This document shows, piece after piece, positions 25,991 to 37,000 of a stretch of 64,000 nt of DNA. The stretch comes from Buchnera aphidicola (Floraphis choui) (lineage in GTDB: Bacteria > Pseudomonadota > Gammaproteobacteria > Enterobacterales > Enterobacteriaceae). The position numbers and the translations under genes were made by a program. Below the pieces are notes generated by a model, which did no database searches, was not told the origin of the DNA, and was given only the letters and a program-made list of their open reading frames with translations. The stretch is from positions 1 through 64,000 of the forward strand of contig CP140044.1 in assembly GCA_039830045.1 (NCBI GenBank), given 5' to 3'. Position 1 is the first letter of the stretch. Every line of letters starts with the position of its first letter.

Positions 25991-27343
25991 TTAAAACTTT
26001 ATTTTTTTTTGTATTTCTTTTTTTTTATTATAAACTAAACTAGGTTCATTAACACTTTTCATAACTGTTGTACCTGCTGCAATAATACTATTACTTGTAA
26101 TAGTAATAGGTGCAATTAATTGACAATGAGATCCAACAAAAACACTATTTCCTATAACAGTATTAAATTTGTTTTTTCCATTATAGTTGCAGGAAATAGT
26201 TCCTGCTCCAATATTAACTTTTTTTCCGATCTTAGAATTTCCTAAGTAACTTAAATGTTTAATTTTAGATTCGGAATCTACAGTAGTTTCTTTAATTTCT
26301 ACAAAGTTCCCTATTTGAGTATTGTTATTTAATATAGTTCCATTTCTTAAATGAGAAAAAGGTCCAATAATACAATTATTAGAAATATTTGTTCCTTCAA
26401 TAATTGTATATGCTTTAATAGAACAATTATTTCCAATTATACTATTTTTTATAATGCACCCAGGTCCAATTTTAACGGAGTTACCTAGTGTAATATTTCC
26501 TTCTAAAATGACTCCATTATCAATTTCTACGTTTTTTCCATGATTTAATGTACCACGAATATTAAAATTTGATTTGTTATAAATTGTAACACCAGATAGT
26601 AATAAATTATTAATTTTTTTTTGTTGATACAATGTTTCTACTATTGACAATTGAAGTTTATTATTTATACCTTTTACTTCATTTTTGTCTATAGGGTTAA
26701 TAGTATGTATTATATGTTTTTCTTTATAAGCTAAATAAATTATATCAGTAATATAATATTCTTTTTTTTTGTTTTGTTTTTTTATTTTTTTAGTCCAGTT
26801 TTTTAAATTTTGTCCAGTAGTAATAAAAATTCCAGAGTTAACTTCACAAATTTTTAATTGTTTTTGAGTGGCATTTATGCTTTCTATTATTTTTATTATT
26901 TTTCCTTTATTTCTAATAATCCTCCCATAACCTTCTGGATTTTTTAGTTTTGTTGTTAGTAAACTAATAGATGATTTTTTTTTAGAAGATATCAATTGCT
27001 TTATAGATAAATTAGATATTAATGGCATATCTCCATATAAAACAAGGTAATCTTCATCATTTTTTAAAATTTTTATCATTTGATATATTGCATTTCCAGT
27101 TCCTAATGTTTTTTCTTGTTTTATCCAAGTTAAATTAGTATCAGTAATAATAGATTTGAACAATTTATAGTTATGATTGTAAATTAAATAAATATTTTTT
27201 GGATAAATGGATTTTGCTAAATCTATAACATGTTGTAGAATAGGTTTTTCTCCTAATAAATGAAGTACTTTAGGATAATCAGAATGCATTCTTGTGCCTT
27301 TTCCGGCAGCAAGAATAATAACATTTAAGTTTTCATTTAGCAT
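25991..27343 (-). CDS. glmU: Bifunctional GlmU: N-acetylglucosamine-1-P uridyltransferase / glucosamine-1-P acetyltransferase
   Basis: GlmU completes UDP-GlcNAc synthesis. The 450-residue protein is close to E. coli at 456. The N-terminal uridyltransferase domain has VIILAAGKGTRMHSDYPKVLH (about 8-28) and LYGDMPLI. The C-terminal half is a left-handed beta-helix of hexapeptide repeats (about 250-430) with ISCNYNGKNKFNTVIG and the acetyltransferase residues around it. The middle is Lys/Ile-rich and diverged. It is upstream of glmS, forming the glmUS operon, and is divergent from yigL. Confidence 0.97.
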   Translation of the reverse strand: MLNENLNVIILAAGKGTRMHSDYPKVLHLLGEKPILQHVIDLAKSIYPKNIYLIYNHNYKLFKSIITDTNLTWIKQEKTLGTGNAIYQMIKILKNDEDYLVLYGDMPLISNLSIKQLISSKKKSSISLLTTKLKNPEGYGRIIRNKGKIIKIIESINATQKQLKICEVNSGIFITTGQNLKNWTKKIKKQNKKKEYYITDIIYLAYKEKHIIHTINPIDKNEVKGINNKLQLSIVETLYQQKKINNLLLSGVTIYNKSNFNIRGTLNHGKNVEIDNGVILEGNITLGNSVKIGPGCIIKNSIIGNNCSIKAYTIIEGTNISNNCIIGPFSHLRNGTILNNNTQIGNFVEIKETTVDSESKIKHLSYLGNSKIGKKVNIGAGTISCNYNGKNKFNTVIGNSVFVGSHCQLIAPITITSNSIIAAGTTVMKSVNEPSLVYNKKKEIQKKIKF

Positions 27344-27531
27344 GTTTTATTTCCTAGTTTTAATTTATTTTTATGTTAATAATTGTAATTTTATGTTGAG
27401 TATACGATGAAATTTTTAAAAAATTATTAAATGATTTTAAATATTATATTTACTGTTAAGCTACATGCATAATTAATTATTTTAATTAAACAATGCCACT
27501 GTATTAGTAATTAGTATACATTAAGGATACT

Positions 27532-28347
27532 ATGTATTATCATATTATTTCGTCTGATCTTGATGGAACTTTATTGTCCCCAAAATATCATTTATCTGAA
27601 TACACGAAAAACATTGTTCAAAAGTTAGTTAAAAGCGGAATACATTTTGTAATAGCTACAGGTAGACATTATACTGAAGTAATGAAAGTTAAGAGTAATT
27701 TAGGTATTTCAGATTTCATTATTACATCTAATGGAGCTAGGATTTATGATCCATATAATCAATTAGTATATAATTGTGATCTCAATAAAAATATTGTAAT
27801 ACAATTAATAAACAGATTTTTATTAGAGAAAGATATATCAATTCAATTATATTCTCATAATAATTGGTACGTCAGTGGTAATTTATATAATGATTTTAAT
27901 TCCTATTCATCACTTGGATTCAGATATAAGTTACTTAATTCCGAAGTATTGAAGAATAAAAATATTAGCAAAATATTTTTTACTAGTATAAATATTAATA
28001 AATTATTGTTTTTGAAAAAATATATTGTAAATAAGTATAAAAATATCGTAAATGCTAGTTTTTCTTGTTCTAATTGTTTAGAAATAGTATCTTCTAAAGT
28101 TTCTAAAGGAAATGCTTTGAAATTAGTATCTAATTTTCTAGGGTTATCGTTAAAAAATTGTTTGTCTTTTGGTGATGGAATGAATGATAAAGAAATGTTA
28201 GAAATGTCTGGAAAAGGATGTATTATGAAAAATGGAGATCCTGATTTAAAAAAGTGTCTTCCTCATATTGAAATTATTGGTAGTAATATGGAAGATGGAG
28301 TAGCACGTTATTTAAATAAATTTTTTAAATTGATTTTAGATATATAA
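27532..28347 (+). CDS. yigL: HAD-family sugar/pyridoxal phosphatase YigL
   Basis: This is a HAD-superfamily hydrolase, type IIB (Cof-like). Motif I is SDLDGTLLSP (residues 8-17) with the nucleophile Asp, motif II ITSNGARIYD, and motif IV CLSFGDGMNDKEMLEMSGKGCIM. The sequence follows E. coli YigL (pyridoxal phosphate phosphatase) more closely than YidA or Cof, for example in VIATGRHYTEV and SCLEIVSSKVSKGNALK-like segments. yigL also lies close to metE in E. coli, as here. The exact substrate in this organism is not shown by the sequence. AAGGA precedes the start. Confidence 0.88.
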   Translation: MYYHIISSDLDGTLLSPKYHLSEYTKNIVQKLVKSGIHFVIATGRHYTEVMKVKSNLGISDFIITSNGARIYDPYNQLVYNCDLNKNIVIQLINRFLLEKDISIQLYSHNNWYVSGNLYNDFNSYSSLGFRYKLLNSEVLKNKNISKIFFTSININKLLFLKKYIVNKYKNIVNASFSCSNCLEIVSSKVSKGNALKLVSNFLGLSLKNCLSFGDGMNDKEMLEMSGKGCIMKNGDPDLKKCLPHIEIIGSNMEDGVARYLNKFFKLILDI

Positions 28348-28498
28348 TGAAAGCGTATTTTTATATTTATAAATTATTGTATTTAATATATTAGTATAAT
28401 TTATTTATAAATTGTAAATTTGGTATTTAAATATATGGTATTTAATTAAATTTATTTTATAGTAGTATTATATTTAATGTTTTCACATGGAGTTTTAT

Positions 28499-30769
28499 AT
28501 GAAAGTTGTTAGTCATACGTTAGGTTTTCCTAGAATTGGTATAAAACGTGAATTAAAAATTGCACAAGAAAGTTATTGGTCCGGAAATATTTCTAAAGAC
28601 GAATTATTATCAGTTGGAAAGATGTTAAGAAGACGTCATTGGGAAAAACAAAAGAAAGAAGGTATTGATGTTATTCCTGTTGGTGATTTTGCTTGGTATG
28701 ATCATGTTTTAGGAATGACTATGTTATTAGGAAATATACCTGAAAGACATGAAAATAAAGATAGAACTATTACTTTAGATACATTATTTCGTATTGCTCG
28801 TGGGTATTCTGTTAATTCGAAGTCAGTATTGGCATCAGATATGACAAAGTGGTTTGATACTAATTATCATTATATTGTTCCTGAATTTACAGTTAATTCA
28901 AAATTTAATTTGTCTTGGTTACAATTATTAGAAGAAGTTGATGAAGCTAAATTGTTTTATAGTAAAGTTAAACCTATTATTTTAGGTCCATTAACTTATT
29001 TATGGTTAGGAAAAGTAAGAGGACCTTATTTTGATAAGCTAAGTTTATTAAAAAAAATTATTCCAGTATATCAAGATATTTTATCACAATTAAAGGATAG
29101 AAATATTGAATGGATTCAAGTTGATGAACCTATTTTAGCGTTAGAATTACCTAAAAAATGGAAGGAATCTTTTTATTTTGCTTATAACAGTTTGTTAGGA
29201 TATAGTAAAATATTATTAACAACTTATTTTGGAAGTATTAACCATAATTTAGATGTTATTTGTAAGCTTCCTGTACAAGGTTTACATGTGGATTTAATTT
29301 CTGGAAAATGTAATTTATCTTTGTTAAATTCTCAAATTCCTGAAGATTGGTTAGTATCTTTAGGTGTTATTAATGGAAGAAATATTTGGCGTTCAGATTT
29401 AACTCAATGGATTTCAAAATTGAGATCATTTTTGATGTTTAGAAAACAAGTTTGGATCGCTCCTTCTTGTTCATTATTACATTCTCCTATAGATCTCAAA
29501 TATGAACACTCTTTAAATAAAGAAGAAAAAGATTGGTTTTCTTTTTCTATACAAAAATGTCAAGAATTATCTTTATTAAAGAATGCACTAAACAATAATA
29601 TATTAGATGAAATAGAAGCTTGGAGTCAACCAATACGATCTCGATGTAACTCAAGTATAGTTAATAATGTTTTAGTAAAAAATAGAATTGATGCGATATC
29701 ATTAAGTGATAGTAAAAGAAAAAATATATATTCTATTAGATCAAAAAAGCAAGAAAAGAAATTCAATTTACCGGTTCTTCCTGTTACCACTATAGGCTCT
29801 TTCCCGCAAACTAACGAAGTAAGAAAATTACGTTTTGATTTTAAAAAAGGAAAAATAAGTTATAGAGAGTATAAGGATGAAATTCGTAAGCATATAGCTT
29901 TAGCTATTAATCTTCAAGAAAATTTAGATATTGATGTTTTAGTGCATGGTGAATTTGAACGTAATGATATGGTAGAGTATTTTGGAGAAAATTTAAATGG
30001 TTTTATTTTTACTGAAAATGGATGGGTTCAAAGTTATGGATCAAGATGTGTAAAACCGCCTATTATTTTTGGAGATGTTAGTCGTTCTCAATCTATTACT
30101 ATAGATTGGATTATGTATGCGCAGTCTTTAACAAAACGACCAGTAAAAGGTATGTTAACAGGACCTATAACTATTTTATGTTGGTCTTTTTTAAGAGAAG
30201 ATTTATCTAAAGAAAATATAGCAAAGCAAATAGCATTATCTTTACGCGATGAAGTATTAGAATTGGAAAGTAAAGGAATAGGAATTATTCAAATTGATGA
30301 ACCAGCTTTAAGAGAAGGATTACCATTACGACATAGTTTATGGAATCAGTATTTATCTTGGGCAATTGAAGCTTTTCGAATAACTTATTCTGGTGTTCGA
30401 GATGATACACAAATTCATACACATATGTGTTATTGTGAATTTAATGATATTATGAACGCTATTGTTTTATTGGATGTGGACGTTATTACTATTGAAACAT
30501 CACGATCTAATATGGAATTATTAGAATTTTTTAAAAATTTTAAGTATCCAAATGAAATTGGTCCAGGTGTATATGATGTTCATTCACCTAATATACCTGA
30601 TGTAGAATGGATAATTTCTCTATTAAGAAAGGCTATTAATTATATTCCTATAAAACGATTATGGGTAAATCCTGATTGTGGATTAAAAACAAGAGATTGG
30701 AAAGTTACTAGATTAGCGTTAAAAAATATGGTTAAAGCTGCAAAAATTATTAGAAAAGATTATAATTAA
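28499..30769 (+). CDS. metE: Cobalamin-independent methionine synthase MetE
   Basis: MetE transfers a methyl group from methyltetrahydrofolate-triglutamate to homocysteine. I take ATG 28499 (756 residues; E. coli 753). It begins [14 protein letters not shown], and TGGAG at 28488-28492 is a well-spaced ribosome binding site. An upstream in-frame ATG at 28487 would overlap that site. The zinc ligands are visible in [11 protein letters not shown] and in [11 protein letters not shown] near the C-terminus. MetF at 49386 supplies its methyl donor. The last 51 coding bases are duplicated in inverted orientation directly downstream. metR, the activator gene next to metE in E. coli, is absent. Confidence 0.98.
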   Translation: MKVVSHTLGFPRIGIKRELKIAQESYWSGNISKDELLSVGKMLRRRHWEKQKKEGIDVIPVGDFAWYDHVLGMTMLLGNIPERHENKDRTITLDTLFRIARGYSVNSKSVLASDMTKWFDTNYHYIVPEFTVNSKFNLSWLQLLEEVDEAKLFYSKVKPIILGPLTYLWLGKVRGPYFDKLSLLKKIIPVYQDILSQLKDRNIEWIQVDEPILALELPKKWKESFYFAYNSLLGYSKILLTTYFGSINHNLDVICKLPVQGLHVDLISGKCNLSLLNSQIPEDWLVSLGVINGRNIWRSDLTQWISKLRSFLMFRKQVWIAPSCSLLHSPIDLKYEHSLNKEEKDWFSFSIQKCQELSLLKNALNNNILDEIEAWSQPIRSRCNSSIVNNVLVKNRIDAISLSDSKRKNIYSIRSKKQEKKFNLPVLPVTTIGSFPQTNEVRKLRFDFKKGKISYREYKDEIRKHIALAINLQENLDIDVLVHGEFERNDMVEYFGENLNGFIFTENGWVQSYGSRCVKPPIIFGDVSRSQSITIDWIMYAQSLTKRPVKGMLTGPITILCWSFLREDLSKENIAKQIALSLRDEVLELESKGIGIIQIDEPALREGLPLRHSLWNQYLSWAIEAFRITYSGVRDDTQIHTHMCYCEFNDIMNAIVLLDVDVITIETSRSNMELLEFFKNFKYPNEIGPGVYDVHSPNIPDVEWIISLLRKAINYIPIKRLWVNPDCGLKTRDWKVTRLALKNMVKAAKIIRKDYN

Positions 30770-30880
30770 CGATATGATTAAAAAAACGATGTTTGTTATA
30801 AAAGCAACATCGTTTTTTTAATCATATCGTTAATTATAATCTTTTCTAATAATTTTTGCAGCTTTAACCATATTTTTTAA
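30719..30880. repeat. 75-bp perfect inverted duplication of the metE 3' end
   Basis: The left arm 30719-30793 is the last 51 bases of metE plus 24 bases of 3' sequence. The right arm 30806-30880 is its exact reverse complement, with no mismatch over 75 bp, around a 12-base loop (30794-30805). The length and perfection, including a copy of coding sequence, point to a recent template-switch or palindrome-extension event centred on an existing terminator hairpin. Confidence 0.95.
30787..30819 (+). terminator. Core metE terminator inside the long palindrome
   Basis: CGATGTT (30787-30793) pairs with AACATCG (30806-30812) around the loop and is followed by seven T (30813-30819), a canonical rho-independent layout 17 bases after the metE stop. 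Because the palindrome is symmetric, leftward transcripts also meet a T run after the same stem. Confidence 0.75.
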
Positions 30881-31313
30881 ATGTAATGGAATGAATTTGA
30901 ATATTATTTTTGATATTTAATACCAATATTATTAAATAAATATAAATATATTTTATTGATATTTTAAAGTTAATATTTAAATTTAGTTTTAATTATTTAA
31001 AAATATATTTTAAAATTTATAAAATCTTATTTTAGTAAAAATTTTTGAATATTTTATTAAAATAATATCCAATTTGGATGTCATTATGAGTATTATAATA
31101 TCATATGATTATTGTTATATCGATTACTGGTGTAAGTATTGTATAAAACTTAAGTAATTTTAAATTATTATTAATATTATAATTAAAACTAAAAAAATGT
31201 CATTTCAAGATTAATTTTGGATATTTTACAGAATAGTTAACAATAATAGAAGTAAACTATATTATAATATATTAAAATAATATTAAATTTTATATTAAAA
31301 TTATATTTAAATT
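30881..31313. other. Non-coding spacer metE to yicC
   Basis: This is a 433-bp A+T-rich stretch between the two convergent genes, outside the palindrome. I see no gene, RNA or strong stem-loop, only scattered short A/T runs. Confidence 0.5.
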
Positions 31314-32177
31314 TTATTCGACATTTTGACTTTGCTCTCTAATTTGTTCAATTAATACTTTTATTTCTATTACGGATGAGTGAATATCAAAATTTGAAGA
31401 TTTTGAAGATAATGTATTAACTTCTCGATTAAGTTCTTGCATAATAAAATCTAATTTTCGTCCAATAGGTTTTTTGTTTTCTAGTGTAGATAAGGCTTTT
31501 AAAATATGTATATCAATTCTATCCAGTTCTTCTGAAATATCAGTTTTTTGTATTATAAAAAATAATTCTTGATTTAATCTACTTTGATCAATATTTATTT
31601 TAAGCTCTTTAACTTTTTCTAAAATTCGTTTTTTTTGATAAGTTATTACTTTAGTGATATTATTTCTTATAATTTTAATATTGTATTGTATAAAAAATAA
31701 TTTATTTTCTATTACTTTTTTAAGATTAGTTCCTTCGATTTTTCTAAACTTTAGTAATTGTTTTATAGTTTTTTGAAATAATTCTGATAATTCAGAAGAA
31801 ATTTTGTTTATATTATTATTTTCTTTATTTATTACTCCTGGCCAATTTAATAAGTCAATAATGTTTATGACTCCATCTGGAATATTTAACTTAATATATT
31901 TAATATATTTTATTAGTTTTTTAATTAAATTAATATTAATAGATTTAGATGATGTTATATATTTATTAGATTTAAATTGCAAATAACATTCTACTTTTCC
32001 TCGATTTAAATTAGATCTAATATATTGATAAAATAGTGGTTCTAGTTCTCTAAATTCTTCTGATAATCTAAAACTAATTTCTAAGTAACGATGATTAAAT
32101 GAACGAATTTCAAAAATAGCACTACCCCATATCTTATTAATTTTTTCTTTTGCATATCCTGTCATGCTATATATCAT
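31314..32177 (-). CDS. yicC: YicC/YloC-family endoribonuclease
   Basis: The 287-residue protein has the E. coli YicC length and starts MIYSMTGYAKEKI, the family signature. It continues with IRSFNHRYLEISFRLSEEFRELE and RSNLNRGKVECYLQF. The C-terminal half contains ISEELDRIDIHI and GRKLDFIMQELNREVNTLSSKS, conserved in the family. YicC-family proteins have been described as endoribonucleases in E. coli; its target in this organism is unknown. It lies 47 bases after purH on the same strand and is probably co-transcribed. Confidence 0.92.
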   Translation of the reverse strand: MIYSMTGYAKEKINKIWGSAIFEIRSFNHRYLEISFRLSEEFRELEPLFYQYIRSNLNRGKVECYLQFKSNKYITSSKSININLIKKLIKYIKYIKLNIPDGVINIIDLLNWPGVINKENNNINKISSELSELFQKTIKQLLKFRKIEGTNLKKVIENKLFFIQYNIKIIRNNITKVITYQKKRILEKVKELKINIDQSRLNQELFFIIQKTDISEELDRIDIHILKALSTLENKKPIGRKLDFIMQELNREVNTLSSKSSNFDIHSSVIEIKVLIEQIREQSQNVE

Positions 32178-32224
32178 AATCTAATCTCATTAAATTAATA
32201 TTTATATATTTGATTTGATAATTT

Positions 32225-33793
32225 TTAATGTTTAAAATATCTCTTATTTGTAAAAATCATAGAAATATTATATTGATTAACAGATGAAATTATTTCTTGA
32301 TCTCTAATCGACCCACCAGGCTGAATGATACAAGACGTTCCTTGATTAGCAATAGTTTCAATACTATCTCTAAATGGGAAAAAAGCATCAGATGCTATAA
32401 TAGTTTTCTTTAAGCTTATTTTCTTTTCGTTAGCTTTTGTTATTGCAATTTTAATAGCATCAATACGACTAGTTTGTCCTGCTCCAATACTAATCGTCGT
32501 TAAATCTCTAACATATACTACGGCATTAGATTTAAGGTATTTAACAATTTTTAAAGCAAATAAAGCATCGCATATTTCTTTTTTAGTTGGTTTCTTTTCA
32601 CTAACTATTTTCCAATCTATATTTTCTATATGATTAAAACAATTAGTTTGTATTAAAAAAGCTCCATTAATAGATTTTATATTTAATTCGTCTTTTTTAA
32701 TTGATTCATTATGGTATTTTAATACTCGTAAGTTTTGTTTTTGTGAAAATATTTCTAAAGCTTCATTAGTAATATTTGGAGCTATAATTAACTCTACAAA
32801 TTGTTGATTTATTATAGTTTTCGCTGCTCTTTTTTTTAACGTTCTATTAAAAGCAATTATTCCACCAAAAGCAGAAGTAGAGTCAGAATTATAAGCAGAT
32901 AAATAAGCAGAATAATGATCTTTTGAAATTGCTGCACCACAAGGGTTTCCGTGTTTAACAATTACACAAGCTGGTTCATTAAATTCTCGTATACAAGATA
33001 TAGCTATATCAGAATCAGATACATTATTATAAGATAAAGTTTTTCCTTGTATTTGAGTGACGTTATAATTTTGAGATAAATTTATATATAATCCTGCTTT
33101 TTGATGTTTGTTTTCTCCATAAATTAAATTATTTTTCTTTTTAAATATATAATTTAAGTATTTTGGTAAAATATTAGAATTATTATTAATATCATTATTT
33201 ATTAAATCTGAAAAATGTTTTACGATGTTAAAATCGTAATTAAAAACATATTGTAATGCAATATAAGCTAATTTTAATCGTGTTTTTTGAGAAATTTTAT
33301 TATTATTATTATCCATTTCTTTGATAATGTTATTGTAATCATTAGGTGTAGTTACAACTGTAATATATTCATAATTTTTTGCAGCAGCTCGAACTATAGT
33401 TGGCCCGCCAATGTCAATTGCTTCAATTATGTCATTAGAATTTAATTTTTTTTTATTGACTGTTTCAAGAAATGGATAAAAATTTATTATAACTAAATCC
33501 ATTTGAGTTATATTGTAATTATCAATTACATCTTGATCTTTTTCTGAACGCGCTAATATTCCAGCATATATTTTATGATGAAGTGTTTTAACTCTTCCAT
33601 TTAGTATTTCGGGAATATTGGTATATTCAGAGATGTTTTTAGATTTAATTCCTGAACTTTTTAATATTTTTTGTGTTCCTGAAGTAGAAAACAAATTAAT
33701 TTTTTTTTGGACAAGACTTTTGGAAAATTCTATAATTCCAGTTTTATCAAAGACACTAATCAATGCATTTTTTATTATTATATTTTTTTTCAT
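32225..33793 (-). CDS. purH: Bifunctional AICAR transformylase / IMP cyclohydrolase PurH
   Basis: PurH performs the last two steps of IMP synthesis. The 522-residue protein is near E. coli at 529. The N-terminal MGS-like cyclohydrolase domain shows LISVFDKTGI, FSTSGTQKIL and GRVKTLHHKIYAG. The transformylase domain has the catalytic KHGNPCGAA and later SDAFFPFRDSIE and IIQPGGSIRD. Other early pur genes are not in the window. In Buchnera this gene is generally kept to recycle AICAR released by histidine synthesis (established context; not shown here). Confidence 0.97.
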   Translation of the reverse strand: MKKNIIIKNALISVFDKTGIIEFSKSLVQKKINLFSTSGTQKILKSSGIKSKNISEYTNIPEILNGRVKTLHHKIYAGILARSEKDQDVIDNYNITQMDLVIINFYPFLETVNKKKLNSNDIIEAIDIGGPTIVRAAAKNYEYITVVTTPNDYNNIIKEMDNNNNKISQKTRLKLAYIALQYVFNYDFNIVKHFSDLINNDINNNSNILPKYLNYIFKKKNNLIYGENKHQKAGLYINLSQNYNVTQIQGKTLSYNNVSDSDIAISCIREFNEPACVIVKHGNPCGAAISKDHYSAYLSAYNSDSTSAFGGIIAFNRTLKKRAAKTIINQQFVELIIAPNITNEALEIFSQKQNLRVLKYHNESIKKDELNIKSINGAFLIQTNCFNHIENIDWKIVSEKKPTKKEICDALFALKIVKYLKSNAVVYVRDLTTISIGAGQTSRIDAIKIAITKANEKKISLKKTIIASDAFFPFRDSIETIANQGTSCIIQPGGSIRDQEIISSVNQYNISMIFTNKRYFKH

Positions 33794-33935
33794 GTTTTTA
33801 GTCTTAAATGTGAACGTTATTAGAATGATAAGATATTAAAATTTTATTTTTTAAAAATTATATATTTATGTTTCTAATCTGTATATTTTATATAATATAA
33901 GCTTATTAATAATTTTTTATAGATTTCTCATTATT

Positions 33936-33979
33936 AAAAAATTAAACTAAAATAAATAATAATATTTATTTTAGTTTAA
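33936..33979 (-). terminator. Rho-independent terminator downstream of rpoC (distal)
   Basis: A perfect 17-bp stem (33942-33958 with 33963-33979, four-base loop) is followed on the minus strand by six T (33936-33941). It lies about 75 bases past the rpoC stop and ends the rpoBC transcript before purH. It is the second of two tandem hairpins. Confidence 0.85.
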
Positions 33980-34006
33980 AACTATTTTTATAGTATAGAA
34001 AACATT

Positions 34007-34044
34007 AAAAATAAACATTCACATAAATAGTAAATGTTTATTTT
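34007..34044 (-). terminator. Stem-loop directly after rpoC (proximal)
   Basis: A perfect 12-bp stem AAAATAAACATT (34008-34019) pairs with 34033-34044 around a 13-base loop and starts 11 bases after the rpoC stop. On the minus strand the stem runs into TTTTTAATG. It forms a tandem pair with the hairpin at 33942-33979. Confidence 0.65.
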
Positions 34045-34054
34045 CTATTTTAAT

Positions 34055-37000
34055 TTATAAAGTAGAATTTAATAATTCCGATAAATTAGCTGACGCTTCT
34101 TCTGCACTAATAGAAGGTACTAAGTTAGTATTTATGTTTTCTTTCTGACGGCGATTTAATCGTTTTTTGTGGTAAGCATACCCTGTTCCTGCAGGAATTA
34201 AACGCCCTACAATAACATTTTCTTTTAATCCTCTTAGTTCATCTTTTTTTCCTGCTACTGCTGATTCAGTAAGTACTCTAGTTGTTTCTTGAAAAGAAGC
34301 TGCAGATATAAATGATTCTGTAGCAAGCGATGCTTTAGTAATACCTAATAAATCTCTAGAAAATGTTGCTAATACTTCTTTTTTGCAACTAAGGATATGA
34401 TTTGATATTTTTACTCGAGAATATTCTACTTGTTCTCCAGTTAAAAATTTTGAGCTTCCAGATTGAATTATTGTTGCTTTACGTAACATTTGCCTTATTA
34501 TAACTTCGATATGTTTGTCATTAATTTTAACTCCTTGAAGGCGATATACTTCTTGAACTTCATTAACAATATATTTTGTTACAGCTTGAATTCCTCTTAA
34601 TCGCAAAATATCATGAGGAGATTCTGGCCCGTCTGATATAATATCTCCTTTTTCTACTCTTTCTCCTTCAAATACGTTTAATTGTCTCCATTTCGGAATC
34701 ATTTCTTCATAAGGATCGCTTCCATCATATGGTGTAATAATTAAACGACGTTTTCCTTTTGTATCTTTTCCAAAAGAAATAAAACCACTAATTTCAGCTA
34801 AGATTGCTAGTTCTTTTGGACGACGTGCTTCAAAAAGATCAGCTACTCTTGGAAGTCCACCAGTAATATCTTTAGTTCCTCCTGATTCTTGAGGAATTCT
34901 AGCTAAAGTATCTCCTGACCTAATTTTGATATTGTTGTCAATTTGTACTATAGCTTTTCCTGGTAGGAAATATTGTGCAGGCATATCGGTACCAGTAATT
35001 AAAACATCATCATTATTATCATCTATTACTTTTAATGATGGTCGTAGATCTTTTCCTATTGCTGTTCTTTCTGATATATCTAGTATGACTATAGATGTTA
35101 AACCTGTAAGTTCATCGGTTTGTCTGGTAATACTTTGTCCATCAACCATATCAATAAATTTAATATATCCACTAACTTCAGAAATTACCGGAATAGTATG
35201 AGGATCCCATTTTGCTACTATTTCACCTGGTTTTACTTTTTCTTTGTTTTGTTTAGCCATAATAGCTCCATATGGAACTTTATAACTTTCTTTTGTTCTT
35301 TTAACTTCATCAATAATTTTAAGCTCAACGTTACGTGAGGTAATAATAATTTTTCCTTCAGAATTAATTACAGATTTAGCATTATTTAATTCTATAATTC
35401 CATAATTTTTTACTTGTATATTAGATTCTGTTGCTGTTCTTGATGCAGCCCCTCCAATATGAAAAGTACGCATTGTAAGTTGTGTACCTGGTTCTCCAAT
35501 AGATTGTGCGGCAATAACTCCAATTGCTTCACCTTTTACAACTATATTTCCTCTAGCTAAATCTCTTCCATAACAATGAGCACAAACACCAAAATTGGTT
35601 TCACAGTTTACTACCGATCTTACTTTTATACTATCTATAGAATTTGCTTCTAAGATATCACACCATTTTTCATTTAATAATGTATTTCTAGGAACTAATA
35701 TATCAGCTGAATAAGATTTTAGAATGTTTTCTACCGTGACACGACCTAAAACTTTTTCTCTTAATGGCTCTTTTACGTCACCTCCTTCTATGACTGCAGT
35801 CATAACGATTCCTTCTCGAGTATCACAGTCATCTTCAGTAACTACTAAATCTTGAGCAACGTCAACTAAACGACGAGTCAAATAACCTGAATTAGCAGTT
35901 TTTAAAGCGGTATCTGCTAATCCCTTTCGTGCACCATGAGTAGAAATAAAATATTGCAGTACATTTAATCCTTCTCTGAAATTTGCTGTAATGGGTGTTT
36001 CGATAATAGAACCGTCTGGTTTAGCCATTAGTCCTCTCATTCCAGCTAATTGCCGAATTTGAGCTGCTGATCCTCTAGCACCTGAATCAGCCATCATAAA
36101 AATACTATTAAAAGATATTTGTTGTACTATTTTCCCTTTGTTATTGATCACAAGTTCTGTAGATAAGTTTTTCATCATAGCTTTTGCAACACGCTCATTA
36201 GCTGCGGCCCAGATATCAATAACTTTATTATATCTTTCACCCGAAGTGACGAGTCCAGATTGAAATTGATCTTGTATTTCTGCTACTTCAATTTCAGCTT
36301 CTGCAATAATGTTGGCTTTTTTTTCTGGAATTACCATGTCGTCTATTCCTACAGATGCGCCAGATCGTGCAGCATAAGCAAACCCCGTATACATAATTTG
36401 ATCAGCAAAATCTACAGTAGGCTTTAATCCTAAAATTCGGTAGCAAACATTTAGCATGGTAGAAATAGATCTTTTTCCTAATATTTGATTAACTATAGAA
36501 AAAGGTAATCCTTTAGGAACAATCATCCATAAAATTGCTCTTCCTATAGTAGTATTCATTATTTTTTGTGTTTTTAAAAATTTTTTGTTTTTTATGAGAG
36601 TATATTCTGAAATTTTTACTTTTACTTTAGCATGTAATTTAGCTAATCCCATGCGATATACTCTTTCGGCTTCTTTAGGATTACTTAATATCATACCTTC
36701 TCCTTTTATATTAATTTTTTCTCGAGTCATATAATATAGTCCTAATACAACATCTTGAGAAGGTACAATAATTGGTTCTCCATTAGCAGGTGATAAAATA
36801 TTATTAGTAGACATCATTAATGAACGTGCTTCTAATTGGGCTTCTAATGTTAATGGAACATGTACAGCCATTTGGTCTCCATCAAAATCTGCATTATATG
36901 CTGCACATACTAATGGATGTAATTGTATAGCCTTACCTTCTACTAATACTGGTTCAAAAGCCTGAATACCTAGTCTATGTAAAGTAGGTGCTCGATTTAA

